A DNA stretch of 64,000 bases from an uncultured Eubacteriales bacterium (GTDB lineage: Bacteria > Bacillota > Clostridia > Oscillospirales > CAG-382): assembly GCA_934502885.1 (NCBI GenBank), contig CAKSUT010000008.1, positions 1-64,000 on the forward strand, in the 5' to 3' direction. The position numbers and the translations under genes were made by a program. Under the pieces are notes generated by a model. The model did no database searches and was not told the DNA's origin. It was given only the letters and a program-made list of their open reading frames with translations. Shown here in pieces: positions 16,718 through 23,284 of this stretch (the stretch's first letter is position 1; every line of letters starts with the position of its first letter).

Positions 16718-17596
16718 TCATTTGTTTCTGTATTCCGTCGGCGTCATTCCGAGCTTTTTCTTAAATGCGATAAAAAACGACGCCTTGTTGCCGAAACCGA
16801 CCGACTCACCTATTTTTTCTGCGGTGACAGAGGTGCTTTTCAGCATAACGCACGCTGCCTTTATCCGACGATCGGTGATAACGGCATGAAACGGCATATT
16901 GTAATGCCTTTTTGAAATGCGGCAGAGCTGTCTTTCGCTGATGTGAAGCATTTCGGCAGCTTTGGCGGCACTTATACTCTCGTTAAAATGAGTCTCAATG
17001 ATGCTCTCGAATATCGAAAGCTGTGCGATATCGCGGCTGTTTTCAAATCTTGTGTTGCTTAAGCGTCCATGCGTTTCTTTTTCTCCGTCACTTATACGCA
17101 AAAGAATGTCGAGAATGTGAAAGACGTCGCAGACAGAGTAAGCTTTTTTCCTGCCGTTAAAAAACAGCCGATATATCTCCGAACTTATTTCGGGATCCTT
17201 TGAAATTAATTTTGCCGAATGACAGTTGCAGAGACCTGCTATTTTTGTGAAAAAGTCGTGGCTTTTAACGGTGCTTATTTTTTTGTACGCAAAACCTACA
17301 GATATCCATTTTGATTTGTCCGGCAATTTTATATGCGCCGTTCCCGGTGGCAGAAGAAGCAGCTCTCCGGGATACAGATATATCGAGCCGTTTGCCGTCT
17401 TTATCGTGATACCCGATTCAAAGCACATGAAAAGCTCTGCGTATGTATGAGTGTGCATCGTTTCGGCTATGATGCGTCCTGTCGTATTCTCGCCGAAAAT
17501 ACGGTTTGCGTCGCCTTCCGCATTGAATATAACGGAAAAAGAGAGGTTTTCGGTATGTATTGTGTTATCAAACGAGTTTTCAAAGGGTGATCCCAT
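16718..17596 (-). CDS. AraC-family regulator with cupin sensor domain
   Basis: A 292-aa regulator. The N-terminal cupin-like sensor is recognisable from THTYAELFMCFESG and GELLLLPPGTAHI. Two AraC helix-turn-helix motifs lie at the C-terminus (ISAAKAAEMLHISERQLCRI and VTAEKIGESVGFGNKASFF), ending GMTPTEYRNK. ATG 17596 is preferred to ATG 17602 because GGAGG is 9 nt before it and only 3 nt before the other. It is divergent from a PnuC-like transporter gene and heads the leftward unit AraC / DUF3006-like / GNAT / kinase / comF. Control of the transporter is the simplest guess. Confidence 0.92.
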   Translation of the reverse strand: MGSPFENSFDNTIHTENLSFSVIFNAEGDANRIFGENTTGRIIAETMHTHTYAELFMCFESGITIKTANGSIYLYPGELLLLPPGTAHIKLPDKSKWISVGFAYKKISTVKSHDFFTKIAGLCNCHSAKLISKDPEISSEIYRLFFNGRKKAYSVCDVFHILDILLRISDGEKETHGRLSNTRFENSRDIAQLSIFESIIETHFNESISAAKAAEMLHISERQLCRISKRHYNMPFHAVITDRRIKAACVMLKSTSVTAEKIGESVGFGNKASFFIAFKKKLGMTPTEYRNK

Positions 17597-17620
17597 GCCC
17601 ATGTCCCTCCCTGCAAGGTA

Positions 17621-17649
17621 AGTATACCGAAAAAGTTTGCGTTTGTCAA
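17621..17649 (-). promoter_or_regulatory. Consensus promoter of the AraC / comF unit
   Basis: Minus strand TTGACA (17644-17649), 17-bp spacer, TATACT (17621-17626). Confidence 0.8.
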
Positions 17650-17712
17650 GGCATAAGCCGCAGAATAATTAAAAAAACAGACATTTCCGATAATATACGT
17701 CTGTATTGAGAA

Positions 17713-17741
17713 TTTACAGTTGCAAAGTTTTGTGATATACT
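17713..17741 (+). promoter_or_regulatory. Sigma-A promoter of the PnuC-like gene
   Basis: TTTACA (17713-17718), 17-bp spacer, TATACT (17736-17741). Its -35 is 64 bp from the -35 of the divergent AraC promoter. Confidence 0.75.
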
Positions 17742-17776
17742 CGATTCGATACTGAGCATTATCGGAGGAAGAGTCC

Positions 17777-18481
17777 GTGAAAATGAAAAGAGAAAACATA
17801 TTTACACTGATTACGGTATTTGCGGCATTTATATTTATCACATTTACCGGGGTTATCTTTCATCAGTCAATTTTCAGAATGCTTCCGCTTTACGTATCTT
17901 TAGCAGTTTCGGCTATGCAGTCACGTGTCAACCGATACGCATCGCTTGTCGGAGGCGTCAATTCGATTATATACGCGGCGGTATATATGCACTATAATCT
18001 CTACGCTTCGGCAATGTACGCAATGCTTATGTCTTTTCCGTTACAGATAGTCACATTTGTTTTATGGAGTAAACAACCTTGGAAGCAATCCACTATGCTG
18101 AAGAAGCTGACTTGCAAAATGCGTGCGGCTGTCGTTGCGGGAGCAATCGCCGCATGGGTGCTTGTATGTGTTTTCCTTTCCGGAACGGCATCAAGCTATC
18201 GTGAGCTTGATACGGCGGTTACGGTTACGGGTATTGTTGCGACGGTTCTCACTATGCTCTCGTACTGTGAATACACCGCCGCTATGGTTGTTTCGGGGAT
18301 GCTAAGCATAATTTTGTACCTCTTTATGATAAAGGACTCACCCGAACAGATAACCTTTCTCGGATATTCGGTATATTCGCTTGTATGTTCGGTAACGGCA
18401 TTTATACGTGTGCGCAAAATTTATGATGAACAGCAAACGGACAAGATAAAGAGCGAAGAACGATGCCTCAAAAACACCTGA
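17777..18481 (+). CDS. PnuC-like nicotinamide riboside/mononucleotide transporter
   Basis: A 234-aa inner-membrane protein with about seven hydrophobic segments. The segment LVGGVNSIIYAAVYMHYNLYASAMYAMLMSFPLQIVTFVLW has the arrangement seen in PnuC transporters (helix, aromatic-rich turn, Q-x-x-x-F-x-x-W). The second half repeats the pattern with a weaker match. GTG 17777 is taken as start because GGAGG is 8 nt upstream; an ATG two codons later is 14 nt away. With pncA, pncB and nadE also in the window, nicotinamide riboside or a related vitamin is the likely substrate. PnuT- and PnuX-type relatives carry thiamine or riboflavin, so specificity is not certain. Confidence 0.7.
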   Translation: MKMKRENIFTLITVFAAFIFITFTGVIFHQSIFRMLPLYVSLAVSAMQSRVNRYASLVGGVNSIIYAAVYMHYNLYASAMYAMLMSFPLQIVTFVLWSKQPWKQSTMLKKLTCKMRAAVVAGAIAAWVLVCVFLSGTASSYRELDTAVTVTGIVATVLTMLSYCEYTAAMVVSGMLSIILYLFMIKDSPEQITFLGYSVYSLVCSVTAFIRVRKIYDEQQTDKIKSEERCLKNT

Positions 18482-18519
18482 GCGTAAACACATATTCCGA
18501 GCCATTTGAAATTTTAATG

Positions 18520-18548
18520 TTGACATTTTGAGAGAAATGTGCTACAAT
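18520..18548 (+). promoter_or_regulatory. Consensus promoter of the DUF896 gene
   Basis: TTGACA (18520-18525), 17-bp spacer, TACAAT (18543-18548). Confidence 0.8.
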
Positions 18549-18572
18549 GTGTCCGAAGGAACGGTGATATTT

Positions 18573-18782
18573 ATGGAACAAAAGAAAATAGACAGAATAA
18601 ACGAACTTTCCAAGAAGCATAAGTCCGAGGGACTTACCTATGAAGAGGCGGCGGAGAGAAAGTCGCTTCATCGTGAGTACATAGAGGAATTCCGAAACCA
18701 CATGGGCGGCATTCTCGAGAATACCTATATTCAGCGTCCCGACGGAACAAAGGAAAAGATTCAAAAGAAAAGCGATAAATGA
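18573..18782 (+). CDS. DUF896 (YnzC-like) small protein
   Basis: A 69-aa soluble helical protein matching DUF896: KIDRINELSKKHKSEGLTYEEAAERKSLHREYIEEFR, then NTYIQRPDGTKEKI. The open frame extends 15 codons upstream to the promoter, but translation most likely starts at ATG 18573, where the family alignment begins. The B. subtilis relative YnzC lies in an SOS-linked locus, but its function is not established. It is monocistronic with a terminator directly after it. Confidence 0.9.
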   Translation: MEQKKIDRINELSKKHKSEGLTYEEAAERKSLHREYIEEFRNHMGGILENTYIQRPDGTKEKIQKKSDK

Positions 18783-18787
18783 CGGAA

Positions 18788-18828
18788 AACCGAGGAGACC
18801 TTTGCGGAAACCTCGGCATTGCTTTTTT
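18788..18828. terminator. Bidirectional terminator
   Basis: CCGAGG (18790-18795) pairs with CCTCGG (18811-18816). A T run follows at 18822-18827 on the plus strand and TTTT on the minus strand, between the convergent DUF896 and lactate dehydrogenase genes. Confidence 0.6.
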
Positions 18829-18847
18829 CGTATAGATTTATTCAAGC

Positions 18848-19879
18848 TCAAAAACACTTCTTGAGTCTTTCATTTTTACAGCTCTCGGTTTTTCCGCAAC
18901 GGTAGCACAGCTCGTTTTCACTCACGCCGTTCTTTTCAAATTCGACGAGGTTCTCAACCGTCGTCTTTGCGATGTTTCCGAGTGCCTCCTCAGTGAGAAA
19001 CGCCTGATGCGACGTCACGATAACATTCGGCATTGAAATAAGTCTTGCGAGAGTGTCGTCTTCGATGATGTGACCCGAAAAGTCCTCGAAAAAGATGTCC
19101 GATTCCTCTTCGTATACGTCAAGGCACGCCGCACCCACCTTTCGCGCCTTTATTCCGGCAAGGAGCGCTTCGGCGTCTATGAGTGCGCCTCTCGAGGTAT
19201 TTATGAGAAATACGCCTTTCTTCATCTTTTCTATCGACTTTTCGTCAACCATGTGGTAGGACTCCTCGTTGAGAGGGCAATGAAGCGAGATTATGTCGCT
19301 TTCGGCGAAAAGCCTGCCGAGACTCACATACTCTATTCCCGCATCCTTCGCCGGGAATTTGTCGTAAGCGATGACGTTCATTCCGAAGCCTCGGCAGATG
19401 TCGATGAACACTCTTCCTATTCTGCCCGTGCCGACGACGCCCACAGTCTTTCCGTGAAGGTCGAAACCCGTGAGTCCGTTCAGGCTGAAATTGAAATCCC
19501 TCGTTCTGATATACGCCTTGTGAATGCGGCGCAGCGACGTCAAAAGCATCGCCATGGCGTGTTCCGCCACAGCATACGGAGAGTATGCCGGTACGTGCAT
19601 GACGTGAATTTTGCCGTAGGCGTGGCGCACATCGACGTTGTTGTAGCCGGCACAGCGAAGAGCGATTATTCTCACTCCTGCGGCGTACAGCCTGTCTATG
19701 ACCTCGGCGTTCGCCGTGTCGTTTACGAAAATGCACACCCCGTCATATCCTGCTGCAAGGTTGGCGGTGTCCTCGTTGAGCTTTGCCTCAAAAAACTTGA
19801 ACTTAATTCCGTTTTCTTCGCCGTATTTCTCGAACGACGGTCTGTCATACGGCTTTGTGTCGAAAAATGCTATCTTCAT
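18848..19879 (-). CDS. ldhA: D-lactate dehydrogenase-type 2-hydroxyacid dehydrogenase
   Basis: A 343-aa NAD-dependent 2-hydroxyacid dehydrogenase, closest in feel to fermentative D-lactate dehydrogenase. Substrate segment IIALRCAGYNNVDV, NAD motif KTVGVVGTGRIGRVFIDICRGFGM, and the catalytic Arg (INTSRGALID), Glu (CLDVYEEESDIFFEDF) and His (VIVTSHQAFLTEEAL) are visible. The DIFFEDFSG segment is characteristic of the D-LDH group. Odd feature: the last 25 residues carry five cysteines (CYRCG, ESCKN, KKCF), an extension seen in only part of the family. Start 19879 has AGGGGGAA upstream at a rather long distance. Confidence 0.9.
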   Translation of the reverse strand: MKIAFFDTKPYDRPSFEKYGEENGIKFKFFEAKLNEDTANLAAGYDGVCIFVNDTANAEVIDRLYAAGVRIIALRCAGYNNVDVRHAYGKIHVMHVPAYSPYAVAEHAMAMLLTSLRRIHKAYIRTRDFNFSLNGLTGFDLHGKTVGVVGTGRIGRVFIDICRGFGMNVIAYDKFPAKDAGIEYVSLGRLFAESDIISLHCPLNEESYHMVDEKSIEKMKKGVFLINTSRGALIDAEALLAGIKARKVGAACLDVYEEESDIFFEDFSGHIIEDDTLARLISMPNVIVTSHQAFLTEEALGNIAKTTVENLVEFEKNGVSENELCYRCGKTESCKNERLKKCF

Positions 19880-19973
19880 GTATGGTTTGCTTCCCCCTGC
19901 TTTTTTTGATTATTTTTCCGCAAAGGACGGCACTTTATTCAAATTGCGGTTTGTTGCAAAAAGTTTCGTTTTT

Positions 19974-20140
19974 CCGGGCGAAGCCCGGTTTAGATTAAAC
20001 TCGAAAAAATCGCAGACATGTGCTGCTATTTTTTCACCTATAGATTCGCAAGCGCAGAGAAAGTGAACAAGGTTCACGCCTCAAGCTTGGCGCGAGCGAA
20101 CGAATCTGCTCCGAGTCGTAAAACGGAGTTTTGCGACTCG
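19974..20140. ncRNA. Structured 167-nt element, copy A
   Basis: This intergenic segment folds into a series of hairpins: CCGGGC-GAA-GCCCGG (19974-19988); GAAAAAAT/ATTTTTTC (20003-20010 with 20028-20035, inner GCAG/CTGC); a long-range stem AGATTCG/CGAATCT (20042-20048 with 20101-20107) enclosing GTGAAC-AAG-GTTCAC (20063-20077) and CGCC/GGCG (20077-20080 with 20089-20092); and a 13-bp hairpin (20112-20124 with 20128-20140). Copy B at 22990-23156 has the same length and hairpins with different stem sequences, so base pairing is conserved. Whether it acts as RNA or as single-stranded DNA, and on which strand, is not shown. It lies between two leftward genes. Confidence 0.6.
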
Positions 20141-20142
20141 AA

Positions 20143-20955
20143 TTAAACGTCAACCGTGTTTTTCATCGGTTTTCCGATAAAGCTTACCTGATTGAAGTCA
20201 CGGTAGTTGTGCCTGATTATGTAGTCGATGTAGGACGCAACTATTCTCGCAGTGAGAAGATATCCGCAGGCATTCATATGACCGCCGAGGAAGAAGCGTC
20301 TGCGAAACTCTGCGTCGTATGCAACGCCGTACTTTCTTATGTCAAGGACATAGGTGTTGTCGAAATAATCGGCAAAATCATAGAGAAGCTTGCGCATTGC
20401 GTCTTTCTTTGCCTCGTTTTCGGGAGTCACTTCGGCACGGTCGTGCTTGGGAGTCGTCATGAGGAAAAACTTTGCGTCGGGCTGAATTTCCTTGTAGCGC
20501 GCGATTATGTGCGCATACTGACCGGCAAAGGTCGGCTTGTTCTTTCTGTAGTCCTCGGGGCAGATGTCGTCAATCGAGCCGACGGGGAGAGTGCTTCTTT
20601 CGTTGAGGTCGTTTACGCCGAGTGCGATTATGTACGCCTCGCATTTAAGCTCGGGATTCCAGAAGCCCTTTTCCTCGGCGAAAGAGGTGATGTACTGCCA
20701 TGCGCTCATTCCGCCTCTCGAGAAGTTTCTCACGTTGCACCCCGCCATTCTTGCGAGATACTGTCCCCACGAATACTCGAACATATCGTGATAGCCTCTG
20801 TTGCCGTCCGCATTCGTGCTCTCGAATTCACCCGAGGAAAGGCTGTCGCCCACGCACGCAATGTTTCTGAATATTCCCACAAAGCCTCCGTCGGTAACCA
20901 TGCGGTCAAGGGGCTTTTCGTTGATGTCTGCGTCGGTAAAATCTTCGATTCTCAT
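20143..20955 (-). CDS. SGNH/GDSL-type hydrolase
   Basis: A 270-aa esterase-like protein of the SGNH hydrolase fold. The nucleophile serine is in NIACVGDSLSSGEFES (block I), the oxyanion Gly/Asn in RNFSRGGMSAW and IIALGVNDLN (blocks II and III), and the catalytic His in FLGGHMNACGYLLTARIVASYID (block V). No signal peptide is visible. ATG 20955 is used because GAGGTGAC precedes it; the open frame continues 18 codons upstream without a ribosome site. Such proteins often remove acetyl groups from glycans, which would fit the region, but the substrate is unknown. Confidence 0.85.
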   Translation of the reverse strand: MRIEDFTDADINEKPLDRMVTDGGFVGIFRNIACVGDSLSSGEFESTNADGNRGYHDMFEYSWGQYLARMAGCNVRNFSRGGMSAWQYITSFAEEKGFWNPELKCEAYIIALGVNDLNERSTLPVGSIDDICPEDYRKNKPTFAGQYAHIIARYKEIQPDAKFFLMTTPKHDRAEVTPENEAKKDAMRKLLYDFADYFDNTYVLDIRKYGVAYDAEFRRRFFLGGHMNACGYLLTARIVASYIDYIIRHNYRDFNQVSFIGKPMKNTVDV

Positions 20956-21217
20956 TTTTGTCACCTCATTGGTTGTTTTTAATGTAAAACATCGCTTTGA
21001 GTTTACCACATTTTTACTCCTTTTTCAATTGTAATTTTAGACAAAATTGTTACGTTTGTTTTGGTTAATTTGCGAAAAAATGACTTTGCCGTACTTGACA
21101 GCGTTCTCCTCCTGTTCTTCTCGCATAAATAATAACGCCGAATTTATACGCACGTCACAATTTGCTGTTACAATGTAACCGTATAAATGTAAACACGGTT
21201 CACGCCGAGGTGATAAT

Positions 21218-22687
21218 ATGAGTAAAAGCAACTATATAAACGATTACAAGCCGTATGACGACGTTCCGATAAAGACGTCTCACCGCGGCTCGGTGCAGGG
21301 AAATACAGCCGCAAACGGGACTCCCCGCCGTACTACCGCACAGCCGGAACGTCCCGGACTTTCGGCGGCGCAGAGATTCGCACTCGAAAAAGAGCGTGAA
21401 GAAGCACGCAGAAACGCATACGAGGCGGCGCGCAGAGCGGGAGTCACAAATCTTCCGGCGGTTCAGAGAACAAATCTTCCCGTGCCGGCAAACCGAAACG
21501 CAAACGGCGTCTCCCGTCCCGGGAACTCACATTCCGCAAACGGCGGTTACCGCACTACAGCGCAGAACCGCGGAGTCGCGGATGTCCTCGGCCGCATTAA
21601 GCTTCCGCGGATAACTCTTAGCCTCACTACCTTTCTTGCGGTTTTGGCGCTTGTCCTTGTAATATTCAGTTTCTCTGCGTTCGGCAGAATTGAGCAGAAC
21701 TATATTCCCGAGGTCAACAGGGGGTCGGTCATGGACGAACTTATAAAGCAGATGGAGACTCCCCTCAAGGAGGGCTACACAAAGAAGGATATAGGCTCTG
21801 AGAATATGTACGCCGGAAGTCTTGCACTTGTCAATTCCGCAAACAAGTTCGTTTTCAACAACACTCCGGATTTCGTTCCGACTGAGGAGCTTGTCGTCAT
21901 AAACAGCGTCAAGGCGTCCAAATCGTATAAGGTCAAGGACTACACGGTAAAACTCAACAAAAGCACCGTCGCCGTGCTTGACAAAATGTTCGACGCTTTC
22001 TTCACCGAAACCGGCAAGAACGACGTCATGATAACCGCCGGCTACAGAACGACCGAGGAGCAGCAGTCTATCTACGACAAAAAGGTCGAACAGCTCGGTG
22101 CGGATCAGAAAACGGCGGCGCTTCCCGGATATTCCGAACACCATACGGGCTATGCCGTTGACTTCAATATCTACACCGACGGCGGCGTCACAAAGCAGTT
22201 CGACGGCACGGGAGAGTATGCATGGATCGCAAACAATGCGTATAAATACGGCTTTGTCCTCCGATATCCCGACGGCAAGACCGACGTCACGGGAATCGAT
22301 ACCGAACCGTGGCATTACAGATATGTCGGTGTTCCGCACGCCTATTATATGGTGTCCACAGGCAAAACCCTCGAGGAGTACATAACCCTCCTCAGAAACT
22401 ACCCCTGCGATTATCCGCTTTACGTCACCGACTGGGACGGCACAATGTACGAGGTATACTATAAGAAGTCCGACGGAGCTTCGACCTCGCTTCCCGTTCC
22501 CGCAAGCGGTGAGTATACTGTGTCCGGCAACAACGCCGACGGCTATATAGTCACCGTCAAGAGCGGTACCGTCGGAAACGGCGCGTCAGGCGCAAACACG
22601 GGGACAAACACAGGAACGGTCACTCCGACAGACACGAATAACGGTGCGCAGAGTGCAAACGCGGACGGCGCAAATGCCGCGGGCTAA
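21218..22687 (+). CDS. Membrane-anchored VanY-type D-Ala-D-Ala carboxypeptidase
   Basis: A 489-aa peptidoglycan peptidase. Residues 1-125 are polar and disordered (cytoplasmic). One transmembrane segment (ITLSLTTFLAVLALVLVIFSF) follows, then an extracellular M15B peptidase domain (about 260-400). Zinc ligands and catalytic residues are in AGYRTTEEQQ, GYSEHHTGYAVDFN (His and Asp) and TEPWHYRYVG (His, with the catalytic Glu before it). The C-terminal 80 residues are Gly/Asn/Thr-rich and low complexity. Ribosome site GAGGTGAT is ideal. It probably trims D-Ala from wall stem peptides. Nothing suggests a vancomycin-resistance cluster; no vanHAX genes are nearby. Confidence 0.9.
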   Translation: MSKSNYINDYKPYDDVPIKTSHRGSVQGNTAANGTPRRTTAQPERPGLSAAQRFALEKEREEARRNAYEAARRAGVTNLPAVQRTNLPVPANRNANGVSRPGNSHSANGGYRTTAQNRGVADVLGRIKLPRITLSLTTFLAVLALVLVIFSFSAFGRIEQNYIPEVNRGSVMDELIKQMETPLKEGYTKKDIGSENMYAGSLALVNSANKFVFNNTPDFVPTEELVVINSVKASKSYKVKDYTVKLNKSTVAVLDKMFDAFFTETGKNDVMITAGYRTTEEQQSIYDKKVEQLGADQKTAALPGYSEHHTGYAVDFNIYTDGGVTKQFDGTGEYAWIANNAYKYGFVLRYPDGKTDVTGIDTEPWHYRYVGVPHAYYMVSTGKTLEEYITLLRNYPCDYPLYVTDWDGTMYEVYYKKSDGASTSLPVPASGEYTVSGNNADGYIVTVKSGTVGNGASGANTGTNTGTVTPTDTNNGAQSANADGANAAG

Positions 22688-22733
22688 AACGGAACGGAAT
22701 TTGAGACAGTGCAGTCGCCGCAAAGGCGTACCT

Positions 22734-22764
22734 GCGGTCGCCACAAGTGCGACCGCTCTCTTTT
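22734..22764 (+). terminator. Terminator after the VanY-type gene
   Basis: Perfect 8-bp stem GCGGTCGC/GCGACCGC (22734-22741 with 22749-22756), 7-nt loop, then TCTCTTTT. Confidence 0.8.
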
Positions 22765-22814
22765 ACTCAATTTGTTAATTTAAAGTAAACAAAACGACTT
22801 TTTCAAAAAAGTTC

Positions 22815-22843
22815 TTGACAAATGAGCCGCGCTGTGCTATAAT
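22815..22843 (+). promoter_or_regulatory. Consensus promoter of the tRNA gene
   Basis: TTGACA (22815-22820), 17-bp spacer, TATAAT (22838-22843), both hexamers perfect. The tRNA starts 15 bp after the -10. Confidence 0.9.
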
Positions 22844-22858
22844 TCTAACGTTGTGAAT

Positions 22859-22935
22859 CGGGGTGTGGCTCAGCTTGGTAGAGCGCTTGGTTCGGGACCA
22901 AGAGGCCGGAAGTTCGAATCTTCTCACTCCGACCA
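22859..22935 (+). tRNA. tRNA-Pro(CGG)
   Basis: A 77-nt cloverleaf: acceptor stem CGGGGTG/CACTCCG (one G-T pair), D arm GCTC...GAGC, anticodon stem CTTGG/CCAAG with loop TTCGGGA giving anticodon CGG, T arm CGGAA-GTTCGAATC-TTCTC region, discriminator A and encoded CCA. It reads the proline codon CCG. It has its own promoter and a TTCG-loop terminator. It is a single gene, not part of a tRNA cluster here. Confidence 0.96.
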
Positions 22936-22936
22936 T

Positions 22937-22963
22937 GAAAAGCACTTCTTCGGAGGTGCTTTT
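22937..22963 (+). terminator. Terminator of the tRNA gene (TTCG tetraloop)
   Basis: AAAAGCACTTC and GAGGTGCTTTT form an 11-bp stem (one T-G pair) closed by TTCG. The same hairpin recurs at 23160-23183 after the structured element. Confidence 0.8.
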
Positions 22964-22989
22964 CAGTCTTTCACAAATTCTTTCGCGTT

Positions 22990-23156
22990 TTCGGCGAAGC
23001 CGAACCTGATAAATTCAGAAAAAATCGGGGACAGGCGCCACGATTTTTTCACCGATAGATTCGCGAGCGAAGAGAAGGCGCGCGAAGCGGGACGCCTCAA
23101 GCGAGGCGCGAGCAAACGAATCTGCTCCGTACTGCAGAATGAAATTTTGCGGTACG
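22990..23156. ncRNA. Structured 167-nt element, copy B
   Basis: Homologous to the segment at 19974-20140 and exactly the same length. Hairpins: TTCGGC-GAA-GCCGAA (22990-23004); GAAAAAATCG/CGATTTTTTC (23018-23027 with 23041-23050); long-range AGATTCG/CGAATCT (23057-23063 with 23117-23123) enclosing CGC-GAA-GCG (23081-23089) and CGCCTC-AAGC-GAGGCG (23093-23108); and a 13-bp hairpin (23128-23140 with 23144-23156). Compared with copy A the stems differ by compensating changes, while unpaired stretches such as ATAGATTCGC and CGAATCTGCTCCG are nearly identical. It lies 54 bp after tRNA-Pro and is bracketed by two copies of the tRNA terminator hairpin. Confidence 0.6.
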
Positions 23157-23159
23157 CTC

Positions 23160-23183
23160 AAAGCACTTCTTCGGAGGTGCTTT
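23160..23183 (+). terminator. Second copy of the TTCG terminator hairpin
   Basis: AAAGCACTTC-TTCG-GAGGTGCTTT followed by a T run. It is a near-exact duplicate of the tRNA-Pro terminator at 22937-22963, on the far side of the structured element. Confidence 0.8.
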
Positions 23184-23223
23184 TTTCGATTAAATTTGCG
23201 GGTTGGCAAGACGGTTTGCAAGA

Positions 23224-23252
23224 TTGTCTGCCGGCGCACATACACATATAAA
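23224..23252 (+). promoter_or_regulatory. Possible promoter of the gene at 23285
   Basis: TTGTCT (23224-23229), 17-bp spacer, TATAAA (23247-23252). Moderate match only. Confidence 0.4.
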
Positions 23253-23284
23253 TACACAAATTTTTTCGAGAAAGTAGTGTCACT

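Noticed and set aside
16539..16721. A 60-codon minus-strand frame overlapping the small gene at 16531-16695
   Set aside because: The other frame gives a protein with a recognisable small-domain pattern and better gene spacing; this one is arginine-rich and without motif.
21218..22687. Vancomycin-resistance determinant
   Set aside because: The VanY-type peptidase stands alone; no ligase (vanA/B-like), vanH, vanX or vanS/R genes are near, so it is a housekeeping wall enzyme.
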